Shown here: in pieces, positions 1 to 8,534 of the stretch
How the letters are laid out: the number at the start of each line of letters is the position of its first letter
Numbering within the stretch: position 1 is the stretch's first letter
Origin: an uncultured bacterium
GTDB lineage: Bacteria > Verrucomicrobiota > Kiritimatiellia > RFP12 > UBA1067
Reading direction: 5' to 3'
DNA length: 34,526 bases
Assembly: GCA_902799715.1 (NCBI GenBank)
Contig: CADCBS010000018.1
Coordinates: 1-34,526 of the forward strand
The notes under the pieces: generated by a model
Told to the model about the DNA's origin: nothing
Database searches by the model: none
What the model saw: the letters and a program-made list of their open reading frames with translations, nothing else
Program-made: the position numbers and the translations under genes

Positions 1-52
1 AACGTTGCGAAAGCCTAAGCCGCTGCGGACGGGGCGGGCGCACCCTCAATTC

Positions 53-92
53 GGTTGGTGGGCGAGCGGCAACGCCGCGCAACCCACTAACC
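53..92. repeat. Imperfect inverted repeat upstream of the atpB promoter
   Basis: Bases 53-62 pair with 83-92 over ten positions (one G-T), and an inner stem 66-70/74-78 closes an AAC loop, giving a long two-part hairpin. No T-run follows, so it is not a classic terminator. It lies upstream of the predicted -35 box, so it could be the tail of an upstream transcript or a protein-binding palindrome. No gene end is visible in bases 1-119. Confidence 0.45.
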
Positions 93-119
93 CATTACCT
101 CCAGATTTGCGATGGCGCA

Positions 120-148
120 TTAACACCGGCGGGGGAATTTGGTATACT
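120..148 (+). promoter_or_regulatory. Sigma-70-like promoter for the V-ATPase B gene
   Basis: TTAACA at 120-125 and TATACT at 143-148 are separated by 17 bp, one mismatch from consensus in each hexamer. Transcription would begin near 155, leaving a leader of about 20 nt before the ATG at 174. The Shine-Dalgarno is poor (GGG in acagggccc). Confidence 0.7.
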
Positions 149-173
149 CCAGCGAAACCAACAGGGCCCAGAC

Positions 174-1484
174 ATGTTCGAAAACAAAATCTACCATAGG
201 ATCGACGCGCTGTCAGGATCGATCGCCACGCTCCGCGCCGAGGGCGTGAAATACGGAGAAGTGGCCGAGATAGAAAGCCGCGCCGGGACGTCGCTCGCCC
301 AGACGATAAAGCTCGACGGGGAGAACGTGACGCTGCAGATATTCGAAGGCGCGCGCGGCGTGGACACCTCCGCGAAGGTGCGTTTCCTGGGCCGGCAGAT
401 GCGGATACCGTTCAGCGACGCGCTGCTGGGCCGCGCGTTCACCGGCGCCGGGAAGCCGCGCGACGGAGGGCCTTCGCTCGAAGGCTGCGGGACGATCGAG
501 ATCGGCCGCCCGTCCGTGAACCCGGCCAAGCGCGTGGTGCCCAAGAAGATGGTGCGCACCAACATACCGATGATAGACCTTTTCAACTCGCTGGTCGAAA
601 GCCAGAAGCTGCCGATATTCGCGCGCGCCGGCGAACCGTACAACGAGCTTCTCGCGCGCATCGCGCTGCAGGCGGAGGTCGACGTGATCGTGCTGGGCGG
701 CATGGGCCTGAAGTACGACGACTACCTAAAGTTCCGCGACACGCTCGACGAGTCGGGCGCGCTTTCGCGCACCGTCATGTTCGTGCACACGGCGTCCGAC
801 CCCGTGGTGGAATGCAAGCTCGTGCCCGACGCGTCCCTGGCGGTGGCCGAGCAGTTCGCGCTCGCCGGGAAGCGCGTCCTGGTGCTGCTCACGGACATGA
901 CGTCCTTCGCCGACGCCATGAAGGAGATCGCCATCACGATGGAGCAGATCCCCTCCAACCGCGGCTATCCCGGCGACCTGTATTCGCAGCTCGCCTCGCG
1001 CTACGAAAAGGCGGTGGACTTCGACGGCGCCGGTTCCATCACCGTGCTGGCGGTGACCACGATGCCGGGCGACGACGTGACGCACCCCGTTCCCGACAAC
1101 ACCGGCTACATCACGGAAGGACAGTTCTACCTGCGCAACGGCCGCATCGAGCCGTTCGGCTCGCTCTCCCGCCTGAAGCAGCAGGTGAACAAGGACACGC
1201 GCGAAGACCACCGCACCATCATGGACGCGATGATCAAGCTGTATTCGTCTTACAAGGAGACGGCGGAAAAGCAGTCGATGGGCTTCAAGATGTCGGCATG
1301 GGACGCCAAGCTGCTGAAATACGGCGAAGCGTTCGAGAAAGGCATGATGGACCTGGCGGTGAACATTCCGCTGGAAGAGGCGCTCGACCTGGGCTGGAAG
1401 ATACTTGCGGACTGCTTCGACCGCTCCGAGGTCGGCATACCGTCCAAGCTCAGCGAAAAATACTGGCCAAGGAAGAACGGCTGA
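174..1484 (+). CDS. atpB: V-type ATP synthase subunit B
   Basis: This is the non-catalytic regulatory subunit of the V1/A1 head of a V-type ATPase, which couples ATP turnover to H+ or Na+ movement across the inner membrane. The 436-aa length is normal. The N-terminal beta-barrel is followed by a nucleotide-binding domain beginning at [16 protein letters not shown]. The P-loop is degenerate ([13 protein letters not shown]), as expected for B rather than [29 protein letters not shown] and [21 protein letters not shown] are diagnostic, and wording down to the C-terminal [15 protein letters not shown] and KYWP closely follows chlamydial AtpB. The start follows a good promoter. Oddly, neither atpA immediately upstream nor atpD downstream is visible, although these genes usually sit together; atpA could still lie just outside the window. 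Confidence 0.95.
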   Translation: MFENKIYHRIDALSGSIATLRAEGVKYGEVAEIESRAGTSLAQTIKLDGENVTLQIFEGARGVDTSAKVRFLGRQMRIPFSDALLGRAFTGAGKPRDGGPSLEGCGTIEIGRPSVNPAKRVVPKKMVRTNIPMIDLFNSLVESQKLPIFARAGEPYNELLARIALQAEVDVIVLGGMGLKYDDYLKFRDTLDESGALSRTVMFVHTASDPVVECKLVPDASLAVAEQFALAGKRVLVLLTDMTSFADAMKEIAITMEQIPSNRGYPGDLYSQLASRYEKAVDFDGAGSITVLAVTTMPGDDVTHPVPDNTGYITEGQFYLRNGRIEPFGSLSRLKQQVNKDTREDHRTIMDAMIKLYSSYKETAEKQSMGFKMSAWDAKLLKYGEAFEKGMMDLAVNIPLEEALDLGWKILADCFDRSEVGIPSKLSEKYWPRKNG

Positions 1485-1526
1485 CGCCGCAAGGCGAAGG
1501 CGGAACGGACAAGGAGACGGCGCGGC

Positions 1527-3380
1527 ATGGCAGATTCGCTTCCCGTTTTGGCATCGGTTTTCGGCGAGGAGAACGCAGAGGCGTGTTTCGGGCTCGTGCG
1601 CGCCTTTTTCGAAAAGCCGCCGCTGTTCGGCCCGCGCGCCGTGTTTCTGGTCTACGCGCCCGGGACGATAGACGATCCGGCAGGGCTGTGCAGGAGCCTG
1701 GAGGCCGAGGCCGCCGCCGCTCTTCCAGACTGCGGATCGACGTCTTTCCGCGCCGTGATGAAAGGCGATCCCGGGTTCGAGGAAATCGCGAAGGACGTCC
1801 TGTGGTTCGATCTCGAGACCGGCGAGGCTTTCCCGCCCGAGCCGCGCAAGCTGGGGTTCAAGAACGCCAAGGCCGCCGCGCCGGCCGCGCCCGCGCGGCC
1901 GCAGGGCGGCCCGCCGCCCGGAATCGGGCTTGACGACAACGACATTCCGACGCTCGTGATCGGCAACCCGGACCGGCGGAAGGAGAAGAAGAACCCCATC
2001 CCCGTGGCGCAGATAGTCAAGGGCGTGGCCGGCGTGGTCGCAATAGCGGTGGCGGCGTGGTTCGCGATAGACTTCTTCAAGTCGCGGGAAGAGGCCGAGG
2101 AAAACAAGAAACAGGCGGCGCAGGCGCGCAGGCTCGAGCGCGAGCGCAAGCGCGCGGCCGAAGACGCGGCGCGCGAAGAGGCGCGCAAAGAGGCGGCCGC
2201 TAAGAAGGCGAAGGCCGCGGCGGAGGCGGAGCAGGCGCGCGCCGCCGAGGAAGAGAAGGCAAGGGCGGCCGAAGAGGAAAAGGCGGCGCAGGGCCAGACC
2301 GCGCAGGAAGACGGCGGCGGGGCGGCCGGAGAGAAGTCCAAGCAGAACCCCTTCCCCGAAGGCAAAGGCCCGAGGCTTTTCTCCGACCTGACCGACGCGC
2401 TCGGCACGAAGCCGTTTTCGTGGATGGACGGCGTTCCGGCCGGAGACCGCCCCGACGCGCTTCCCGCAGGGAGCGTCTGGTGGTGCGTATTCCCGGACGA
2501 TCCGGCCAACAGGCATGCGAAGCCCACGATCCTCCGCATAACGGCCGGCGAAGACAAGCCGAAGGCGATAACGGTAATCGTTGACGGCAAGGAAGGCCAC
2601 AACCTGAAGTACGCCGATTTCAAGAAGCTCCGCGCGTCAACGCCGCACGTGGAGCTGTTCGAGGAGTCGGGGTACGTCTGCGGAGCGCCGGACAAGGTGT
2701 TCAGGCAGGAGTACGAGCCGCCGTACAACGCATCCTTCTGCGCGGCCAAGATCGACCTTGGCGAAGGCCTGTACGCGGTGTTGCGCAGCGCAGGCTCCGG
2801 CACGAAGTCCAAGACCGGCGAGCTCGAGTGGGACGTGACGTTCAAGTACTGCGACCCCAAGCCGCTCGGCTTCACGGCCACTTTCGACCGCGACGTGACG
2901 TACCGCGACGTGCTTACGGCGATACGGGACTTCCGCGACGGCGTGCTGCGCGACCTCCGCGACCAGGAGAAGCCTGCGGACGGGGCGGACCCCGCGCAGC
3001 AGGCTGGCGGCCAGGCGCGCAAACCCGCGCAGACCCGCTCCAACACGTCGTTCTCCGGCGGGCCGGCCAGGCACAAGTCAGGCGCCGGCTTCGGCGGTTC
3101 GAAGTCCGGCTTCGGCGGGGCGCGTTCCGGCTTCGGCGGCGGCAGGCGCGGATCGTCCGGCATGAGATCCTCCGGCCGCACGGGGCTTGGCGCGGGAACG
3201 TCCACCGCCGCTTCCGGCGGCGCCAAGACGCCGGCGAAGCAGGATGCGGCCGGGGACCAGGCGGCGAAGCCGAAGACTTCGCTGCAGCTTGCCGAGGAGA
3301 ACGCCTCCAGCACGGCTATCGAGCGCGACATACTCGCCGGCAAAATCACCTTCAAGAGGCGCGTGCCGGGCGGACGGTAG
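1527..3380 (+). CDS. Unrecognised membrane-anchored coiled-coil protein with Gly/Ser/Phe-rich tail
   Basis: I do not recognise this 617-aa protein. Residues 1-110 form a soluble domain that could be cytoplasmic, followed by an Ala/Pro/Gly linker. A single membrane segment at about 161-184 (VAQIVKGVAGVVAIAVAAWF) is followed by a highly charged Ala/Glu/Lys/Arg coiled coil at about 185-256, TolA-like in composition. Next come a globular domain (about 280-480, with GSVWWCVFPDDP and EWDVTFKYCDPKPLGF) and a low-complexity tail (about 510-560) with repeated SGFGG motifs before a conserved-looking end (LAEENASSTAIERDIL). An AAGGAG Shine-Dalgarno precedes the ATG. It lies 42 nt after atpB and probably shares its transcript, in the place where atpD is often found, but it shows no AtpD features. 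The topology suggests an inner-membrane protein with a large periplasmic part. Confidence 0.75.
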   Translation: MADSLPVLASVFGEENAEACFGLVRAFFEKPPLFGPRAVFLVYAPGTIDDPAGLCRSLEAEAAAALPDCGSTSFRAVMKGDPGFEEIAKDVLWFDLETGEAFPPEPRKLGFKNAKAAAPAAPARPQGGPPPGIGLDDNDIPTLVIGNPDRRKEKKNPIPVAQIVKGVAGVVAIAVAAWFAIDFFKSREEAEENKKQAAQARRLERERKRAAEDAAREEARKEAAAKKAKAAAEAEQARAAEEEKARAAEEEKAAQGQTAQEDGGGAAGEKSKQNPFPEGKGPRLFSDLTDALGTKPFSWMDGVPAGDRPDALPAGSVWWCVFPDDPANRHAKPTILRITAGEDKPKAITVIVDGKEGHNLKYADFKKLRASTPHVELFEESGYVCGAPDKVFRQEYEPPYNASFCAAKIDLGEGLYAVLRSAGSGTKSKTGELEWDVTFKYCDPKPLGFTATFDRDVTYRDVLTAIRDFRDGVLRDLRDQEKPADGADPAQQAGGQARKPAQTRSNTSFSGGPARHKSGAGFGGSKSGFGGARSGFGGGRRGSSGMRSSGRTGLGAGTSTAASGGAKTPAKQDAAGDQAAKPKTSLQLAEENASSTAIERDILAGKITFKRRVPGGR

Positions 3381-3431
3381 CCCCGTCCCCGCGCCGCGCG
3401 CCGCACATGGCAACACACCACGGATACCGAA

Positions 3432-4754
3432 ATGTCTGAAACGAGAGTCCGGTTCGCCCCCTCCCCCACGGGCAAGGTCCACATAGGCAACATTCGCGCC
3501 GCGATATACAACTGGCTGTACGCGCGCCACACCGGCGGCAAGTTCCTTCTGCGCATAGAGGACACCGACCTGGAGCGTTCCACGCCGGAGGCGATCCGCG
3601 CGCTCCTGGAATGCATGGAGTGGCTCGGGCTGGACTGGGACGAAGAGACGTTCTACCAGACGCGCAACGCGAAGCGCCATCTCGAGTGCGCGGAAAGGCT
3701 GATGGCCGAAGGGCGCGCGTACAAGGTGGAGAAGACGTCGCGCGACGGCAAGACCGGCGAGGTTGTGATGTTCAGGATGCCGAAGGAAGGCACGATAGAG
3801 TTCGACGACATCGTGAAAGGGCACATGGCGAAAAAGGCGGAGGACGTCCAGGACTTCGCGATCGTGCGGTCCGACGGCTCGCCGATATTCCATCTCGCCA
3901 ACGTGGTGGACGACATAGACCAGCGCGTCACGCACGTGATCCGCGGCGACGACCACGTGGAGAACACGTTCAAGCACATCGAGCTTTTCAAGGCGCTCGG
4001 CGCCCCGGTTCCGCGCTACGGGCACCTTTCGATGATCGTGAACCAGCAGGGCAAGCCTTATTCCAAGCGCGACGGCGCGGCGTTCGTGGGCGAGTTCCGC
4101 GAGCAGGGGTATCTGCCGGGCGCGCTGTTCAACTACCTGCTGCTGCTCGGCTGGAATCCTGGCGACGAGCGCGAGGTCCTGACGCGTGAGGAGATGGTGG
4201 AGCTGTTCGACCTCGAGAAGGTGCACGTGACCGCCGCCAAGTTCGACATCAAGAAACTCCAGTGGATGAACGGCGAGTACATACGGCGCGCCCCCGCGGA
4301 GGAGTACCGCCGCGAGATGGAGGCGCGGCTCGCCGCCGCCGGCCTTCCGGCGCAGGGCGCGGACCTGGACGGCATCGCGCGCCAGCTCCAGCCGCGCACG
4401 AAGTTCTATTCCGAAATCCCCGGCAACTGCGCGTACTTCTTCACGGAGGACTATCCGTTCGATCCGAAGGCGACGGAGAAACGCCTGAAGAAAGACGGCG
4501 TGCCGGAGCTGCTCGAAAGCCTCGCATCGAAGTTCGAGGCGTTGGATCCGTTCGACGCCGCGTCCGGCGAGGCGATGGTGAAAGAGCTGTCCGCCGGGCA
4601 GGGCATGGGGCCGTGGGTGCATCCGATCCGCGTGGCGGTGTCCGGCCGCGCGGAAGGTCCGGGGCTGTTCGAGATGCTCGAGCTCCTGGGCCGGGAAAAG
4701 ACGGTCGCGCGCCTGCGCCGCGCCGCCGCGCGCCTGCGCGAAGGGACGCTTTGA
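3432..4754 (+). CDS. gltX: Glutamate--tRNA ligase
   Basis: This class I aminoacyl-tRNA synthetase charges tRNA-Glu (and possibly tRNA-Gln) in the cytoplasm. The HIGH motif appears as HIGN at residues 17-20 after RFAPSPTGKV. LLRIEDTDLERS and the tRNA/ATP-site string FHLANVVDDIDQRVTHVIRGDDH are typical, and the KMSKS loop is PYSKRDGA around 210-216. The 440-aa length is slightly short for the family. The segment after the first half of the Rossmann fold (YKVEKTSRDGKTGEV) lacks the Cys-rich zinc-binding insert of E. coli-type enzymes, as in zinc-free GltX forms. The Shine-Dalgarno is weak. The stop codon overlaps the ribosome-binding site of the next gene, so the two are probably cotranscribed. 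Confidence 0.95.
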   Translation: MSETRVRFAPSPTGKVHIGNIRAAIYNWLYARHTGGKFLLRIEDTDLERSTPEAIRALLECMEWLGLDWDEETFYQTRNAKRHLECAERLMAEGRAYKVEKTSRDGKTGEVVMFRMPKEGTIEFDDIVKGHMAKKAEDVQDFAIVRSDGSPIFHLANVVDDIDQRVTHVIRGDDHVENTFKHIELFKALGAPVPRYGHLSMIVNQQGKPYSKRDGAAFVGEFREQGYLPGALFNYLLLLGWNPGDEREVLTREEMVELFDLEKVHVTAAKFDIKKLQWMNGEYIRRAPAEEYRREMEARLAAAGLPAQGADLDGIARQLQPRTKFYSEIPGNCAYFFTEDYPFDPKATEKRLKKDGVPELLESLASKFEALDPFDAASGEAMVKELSAGQGMGPWVHPIRVAVSGRAEGPGLFEMLELLGREKTVARLRRAAARLREGTL

Positions 4755-4765
4755 GGAAAGACGCC

Positions 4766-5314
4766 ATGGATGGCCGAGCGCACGCCGCGACAGACCCGCG
4801 CCCATGCTGGGACGAATATTTCATGGGCATAGCGCGCGTGGTGTCGTCGCGCTCCAACTGCTCCCGCCGCCAGGTGGCCGCCGTGATAGTGAAGGACAAC
4901 CACATCCTGTCCACCGGCTACAACGGCACGCCGCGCGGCACGCGCAACTGCTTCGACGGCGGATGCCCGCGATGCGCGGGCGAAGCGCCTTCGGGCAAGG
5001 GCCTCGACGAATGCCTGTGCGTGCACGCCGAGCAGAACGCCATCTGCCAGGCGGCATACTACGGAGTGGCCGTGCAGGGGGCGACGATCTACGTGACGAT
5101 ATCGCCGTGCCTGACGTGCGCGAAGCTCATAGTCAACGCCGGCATACGCGAAGTCGTGTACGGGGGCGACTACTCGTTTCTCGAGACCGTGCGGACGATG
5201 TTCGCCGAAGCCGGCGTGAGATGCCGCCGCTTCGGCGCGCCCGAGGACGCCTCCGAGGGGAAGAATCCCGGCCCGGACCCTTCCGGGACGGAAAACAAAA
5301 AGGAAAAGCAATGA
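4766..5314 (+). CDS. dCMP deaminase (ComEB-like)
   Basis: This zinc-dependent cytidine/deoxycytidylate deaminase is predicted to convert dCMP to dUMP for dTTP synthesis. The 182-aa protein has the zinc site H87-A-E89 (VHAEQNA) and C115-x2-C118 (SPCLTCAK), plus the dCMP-deaminase signature YNGTPRGTRNC and GG-x-PRC, a second potential metal site. The ATG at 4766 was chosen because GAGGAAAG lies just upstream and the family N-terminus (WDEYFMGIARVVSSRS) follows; the open frame runs further upstream only as a shadow of gltX. The C-terminal 25 residues are charged and look disordered. Its stop overlaps the tpiA start (ATGA), implying translational coupling. Confidence 0.92.
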   Translation: MDGRAHAATDPRPCWDEYFMGIARVVSSRSNCSRRQVAAVIVKDNHILSTGYNGTPRGTRNCFDGGCPRCAGEAPSGKGLDECLCVHAEQNAICQAAYYGVAVQGATIYVTISPCLTCAKLIVNAGIREVVYGGDYSFLETVRTMFAEAGVRCRRFGAPEDASEGKNPGPDPSGTENKKEKQ

Positions 5315-6066
5315 GAAAGAAGATAATAGCCGGAAACTGGAAGATGAACGTCAAGCCGTCCGAGACGGCCGCGCTCGTGAAGGCGATCGCCGAAGCGGTG
5401 AAGGACGTGCAGAACGTAGACGTGGTGTGCTGCACGCCAGCGATCGACGTTCCCGCGGCCGTGGCCGCCTGCAAAGGCACGAACGTGCATCCCGGCGCCG
5501 AGAACGTCCACTGGGAGCAGTCCGGCGCGTACACGGGCGAAATCTCCACCGGCATGCTCCTTGACGCCGGCGCGGAGTACGTCATCGTGGGCCACAGCGA
5601 ACGCCGCCAGTATTTCGGCGAGACCGACGAGACGGTGAACAAGCGCGCCCGCGCGGCGATCGCCGCCGGACTTGTCGCCATCGTCTGCGTGGGCGAAACG
5701 CTCGAGGAGCGCGACGCCGGAAAGCTCGTCGAAGTCATCGAGCGCCAGATGAAGACCGGCCTGAAGGACGTTACGGCGGCCGACTGCGCCAAGCTCGTGA
5801 TAGCGTACGAGCCGGTGTGGGCGATCGGCACCGGCCGCACGGCCACGCCCGACCAGGCGCAGGAAGTCCACGCGCTCATCCGCAAGACCCTCGCCGGACT
5901 CGTCGGCGCCGAGGCGGCCGAGACGGTACGCATCCAGTACGGCGGCTCGATGAAGCCCGGCAACGCGGCCGAGCTTCTCGCCAAGCCGGACATCGACGGC
6001 GGCCTGATCGGCGGCGCCGCGCTCAAGGCCGATTCCTTCGCGGCCATCATAGCGGCGGCGAAGTAG
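5311..6066 (+). CDS. tpiA: Triosephosphate isomerase
   Basis: This enzyme interconverts dihydroxyacetone phosphate and glyceraldehyde 3-phosphate in glycolysis and gluconeogenesis. The 251-aa TIM barrel has the full active site: N9 and K11 in AGNWKMN, H95 in VGHSERR, and E167 in AYEPVWAIGTG. The phosphate-binding motifs YGGS and GGLIGGAAL are present near the C-terminus. The ATG overlaps the deaminase stop as ATGA, with AAAAGGAAAAG as ribosome-binding site; upstream in-frame codons are antisense-type filler within the deaminase gene. It is the last gene of the gltX operon and is followed by a strong terminator. Confidence 0.98.
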   Translation: MRKKIIAGNWKMNVKPSETAALVKAIAEAVKDVQNVDVVCCTPAIDVPAAVAACKGTNVHPGAENVHWEQSGAYTGEISTGMLLDAGAEYVIVGHSERRQYFGETDETVNKRARAAIAAGLVAIVCVGETLEERDAGKLVEVIERQMKTGLKDVTAADCAKLVIAYEPVWAIGTGRTATPDQAQEVHALIRKTLAGLVGAEAAETVRIQYGGSMKPGNAAELLAKPDIDGGLIGGAALKADSFAAIIAAAK

Positions 6067-6087
6067 CCGCGCGCGTAAGGTCCGTTC

Positions 6088-6127
6088 CGGGGGCGCGGCG
6101 CGCCGCGCCCGCCCCCGTTCTTTTTTT
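6088..6127 (+). terminator. Rho-independent terminator after tpiA
   Basis: A perfect 20-bp palindrome (6091-6100 with 6101-6110, all G/C) with flanking G5/C5 extension is followed by GTTC and a seven-T run at 6121-6127. It ends the gltX-dCMP deaminase-tpiA transcript 22 nt after the tpiA stop. Confidence 0.85.
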
Positions 6128-6142
6128 CACGGGGTATCCGCC

Positions 6143-7393
6143 ATGATGGAATTCAGGAATCTTCTTTTCCGCGGCCGCGCGGTGGACCTGTCCACGGACG
6201 GCGGACGCATATCCGCGATAACGCCGTCGGCGGCGTCCGGGCCGCCACGCTTCGTCCTGTCGCCTGCGTTCTACAACACGCACACGCATCTCGCGATGAG
6301 CCTGCTGCGCGGCTATGCGGACGACATGCGCCTGATGGACTGGCTGCAGAACCGCATCTGGCCGCTCGAGGCGCTGATGACGCCGGAGGACGTCTACGCC
6401 GGGACGCGGCTGGCCATCGTGGAGATGGTGCATTCGGGATGCGTGTTCGCGAACGACATGTACTGGTTCGCGCCGCAGGTGGCGCGCGCGGCCGCCGAGG
6501 CGGGCATCCGCTGCGCGGTGTCGATCCAGACGATCGAAACCGGCGGCCCAGGGAAGAACGATCCGCGCAACATAGAAAGCAACCGCGCGCTGGAGTCCCT
6601 CCCCCGCGACCCCTCGTCCGCCCGCGTCTTCGCCGTCTACGCGCCGCACGCGGTGTACACGGTGTGCCCGGAAACGCTGCGCGAGACGGCGGCGCGGGCG
6701 CGTTCCGAGAACGCTTTCCTGCACGTCCACGCGTCCGAGACGGCCGCCGAAGTGTCGGACTGCGAAAAGAAGCACGGGTGTTCGCCCGTGGCGCTTCTCG
6801 GAAAGACTGGCTGCCTGGGCGAGAGGACGGTGCTTGCGCATTGCGTGCATCTTTCGGACGCCGACATTTCGCTGATCAAGGATTCGGGATCCGTCATAGC
6901 GGAGAACGCGCAGTCCAACATGAAGCTCGCGAGCGGGATGTTCCCGTACGCGCGCGCCGCCGGCGCGGCCCGCTGCAGGCATTCGATCGGCACCGACGGC
7001 GCGTGCTCCAACAACTCCCTTTCGATGTTCGCCGAAATGAAAGCCGCCGCGCTCCTGGCGAAAGTCGAGAGCGGCGATCCGGTCGCCGCCTCGGCCGGAG
7101 AGATATTCGCGGCGGCCACGCGCGGCGGCGCGCAGGCGTTCGGCCTCGACGCCGGCGAAATCCGCGAAGGCGCGCTCGCCGACTTCATCCTGCTGCGCGC
7201 GGACGATCCATGCTTTTCGCCCGGCTTCGATTTCGACAGCGACATGGTCTACGCCGCGTCGCATTCGTGCGTGGACACGGTGGTGTGCGACGGGCGCATC
7301 CTGATGCAGGGCGGCAAGATTCCCGGCGAAGAGGAGATAGTCGAAGAGGCTCGCCGCGCGGCGGCGGCGCTGCGCAGGCGGGCGGGAAGGTGA
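6143..7393 (+). CDS. Amidohydrolase, 5'-methylthioadenosine/S-adenosylhomocysteine deaminase-like
   Basis: This is a metal-dependent amidohydrolase of the ATZ/TRZ-MtaD branch, predicted to deaminate an adenosine derivative or related amino-heterocycle in the cytoplasm. The 416-aa length fits. Metal ligands are visible as H47 and H49 (NTHTH), H196 (HVHASET), H233 (LAHCVH) and D285 (GTDGACSNN). APHAVYTVCPETL and ENAQSNMKLASG match the MtaD subgroup, but the substrate cannot be fixed from sequence. Two adjacent ATG codons (6143 and 6146) could serve as start, and the upstream GGGG is a weak ribosome-binding site. Its stop overlaps the GTG of the following hydrolase. Confidence 0.88.
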   Translation: MMEFRNLLFRGRAVDLSTDGGRISAITPSAASGPPRFVLSPAFYNTHTHLAMSLLRGYADDMRLMDWLQNRIWPLEALMTPEDVYAGTRLAIVEMVHSGCVFANDMYWFAPQVARAAAEAGIRCAVSIQTIETGGPGKNDPRNIESNRALESLPRDPSSARVFAVYAPHAVYTVCPETLRETAARARSENAFLHVHASETAAEVSDCEKKHGCSPVALLGKTGCLGERTVLAHCVHLSDADISLIKDSGSVIAENAQSNMKLASGMFPYARAAGAARCRHSIGTDGACSNNSLSMFAEMKAAALLAKVESGDPVAASAGEIFAAATRGGAQAFGLDAGEIREGALADFILLRADDPCFSPGFDFDSDMVYAASHSCVDTVVCDGRILMQGGKIPGEEEIVEEARRAAAALRRRAGR

Positions 7394-8130
7394 ACGCCCC
7401 CGGGGAGGAGGCTTCCGCCGCGCCCGTGGATGCGCACTGCCATCCCGGCGCGCCGCGGGACGGCATGCGCTTCGTGTGCGCGGCGGGTCTGGACGACTGG
7501 CCGGACGTCTCGACTGCGGGAGAGGAAGGCGACTTCGCGTTTTTCGGAGTGCATCCGTACCATGTGCAGGACGTCGTGAACGTCGGCGGCATCGCCGGCA
7601 CCCTGCGCACGCAGCTGTACACGCATCCCGGCGCGGGAGTGGGAGAGATCGGCATGGACAGGCTCCGCTTCAGCAGGTCGGCCATGCTTCTGCAGCGTCC
7701 GCTGTTCGCGGCGCAGTTGGAAGTCGCGGCGGAGCTGGGGCGCGCAGTGGCCGTGCACGGCGCGAAGGCGTGGGGCGAGACGCTGCGGGAAATCGCGCCG
7801 TACGCGGGCAGGCTGCCCGCGATCCTCTTCCACGGTTTTTCGCGCGCCGGCGGCCTCGTTCCGGAAATCGCGGCGATGGGCGGGTATTTCGGCGTAGGCC
7901 CTGCGGTGCTCAACGAAAACGCGGTGAACTACCTGCGGCTCGTGCGGACCCTCCCCCGCGACAGGATCCTCGCGGAGACGGACGCGCCGCGCGGAGACGG
8001 AAAGCCCGCGCCGCGGATCGGCCAGGTCGCAGCGGGAGTGGCCGCGGCCCTCGGCGAAGACGTCGCGGCTACGGCGGAGCTCCTCGCGGCCAACGCCGCC
8101 GCGTTCGTCGCCCGCGCGCGGCGAGGCTGA
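7390..8130 (+). CDS. TatD-family metal-dependent hydrolase
   Basis: This putative TatD-like phosphoesterase/DNase has a TIM-barrel fold with two metals. The 246-aa protein carries DAHCH (D14, H16, H18), FGVHPYHV, the bridging E86 in VGEIGMD, H123 in AVHGAKAWGE, H148 in LFHGFSR and D198 in AETDAP. These cover the family metal set. The start is GTG at 7390, overlapping the upstream stop as GTGA. A later GTG at 7426 would place the first metal motif at the very N-terminus. It is translationally coupled to the amidohydrolase. Compared with classical TatD it is slightly short, so the physiological substrate is uncertain. Confidence 0.85.
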   Translation: MNAPGEEASAAPVDAHCHPGAPRDGMRFVCAAGLDDWPDVSTAGEEGDFAFFGVHPYHVQDVVNVGGIAGTLRTQLYTHPGAGVGEIGMDRLRFSRSAMLLQRPLFAAQLEVAAELGRAVAVHGAKAWGETLREIAPYAGRLPAILFHGFSRAGGLVPEIAAMGGYFGVGPAVLNENAVNYLRLVRTLPRDRILAETDAPRGDGKPAPRIGQVAAGVAAALGEDVAATAELLAANAAAFVARARRG

Positions 8131-8152
8131 GCGGAAGACAGGCGCGGGGACG

Positions 8153-8181
8153 AAAAAAGCGCGCCCTTGCGGACGCGCTTT
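8153..8181 (-). terminator. Rho-independent terminator of the histone-like gene
   Basis: Read on the minus strand, AAAGCGCG (8181-8174) pairs with CGCGCTTT (8163-8156) across a ten-base loop and continues into three more T residues. It lies 22 nt past the stop codon. Confidence 0.75.
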
Positions 8182-8203
8182 CAACATCGATCGGCCTGCG
8201 ATG

Positions 8204-8467
8204 TCACTTCTTGGCAGGCTTCTTGGCGGGCGCTTTCTTCGCGGGCGCCTTCTTGGCGGCAGGCTTCTTTGCAGGAGCCTTCTTCGCGGGAGCCTTCTTG
8301 GCGACAGGCTTCTTGGCGGGCGCCTTCGCGGCAGGCTTCTTTGCAGGAGCCTTCTTGACGGCAACCTTCTTGACGGCAACCTTCTTGGCGGGCGCCTTCT
8401 TGGCGGCTGGCTTCTTTGTAGGAGCCTTCTTCGCGGTCTTAGGTGCGGCTTTCGTGGTCTTGGCCAT
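8204..8467 (-). CDS. Histone H1-like Lys/Ala/Pro-repeat DNA-binding protein
   Basis: This 87-aa protein is made only of Ala, Lys, Pro, Thr, Val and the initial Met; 34 residues are lysine. It is built from about 16 pentads of the form xxxKK ([15 protein letters not shown]), like the C-terminal tails of eukaryotic H1 and chlamydial Hc2. It has no acidic, aromatic or Cys residues. It is expected to bind and condense DNA, or possibly RNA, by charge. The ATG at 8467 is chosen because AAGGAAG lies 6-12 nt upstream; the frame runs on without cause to 8527. It stands alone, convergent with the TatD-like gene, with its own promoter and terminator. Pentad repeats make its length prone to slippage between strains. 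Confidence 0.85.
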   Translation of the reverse strand: MAKTTKAAPKTAKKAPTKKPAAKKAPAKKVAVKKVAVKKAPAKKPAAKAPAKKPVAKKAPAKKAPAKKPAAKKAPAKKAPAKKPAKK

Positions 8468-8534
8468 TTTATTCTTCCTTGTTTGTTTGGCATGCGGCCG
8501 ACGGCGCTGACCGTCTCCCAACCGCATGGAGTGA

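Noticed and set aside
5..199. Short plus-strand open frame before atpB
   Set aside because: It spans the predicted promoter and overlaps the atpB start, with no ribosome-binding site and no family resemblance.
726..2600. Long minus-strand open frame opposite atpB and the coiled-coil gene
   Set aside because: It is antisense to two genes with clear coding character, is Arg/Leu/Gly-biased as expected from GC-rich shadows, and has no domain or ribosome-binding site.
1652..3616. Minus-strand 654-codon open frame
   Set aside because: A shadow of the coiled-coil protein gene; low-complexity Ser/Ala/Pro translation with no recognisable motif.
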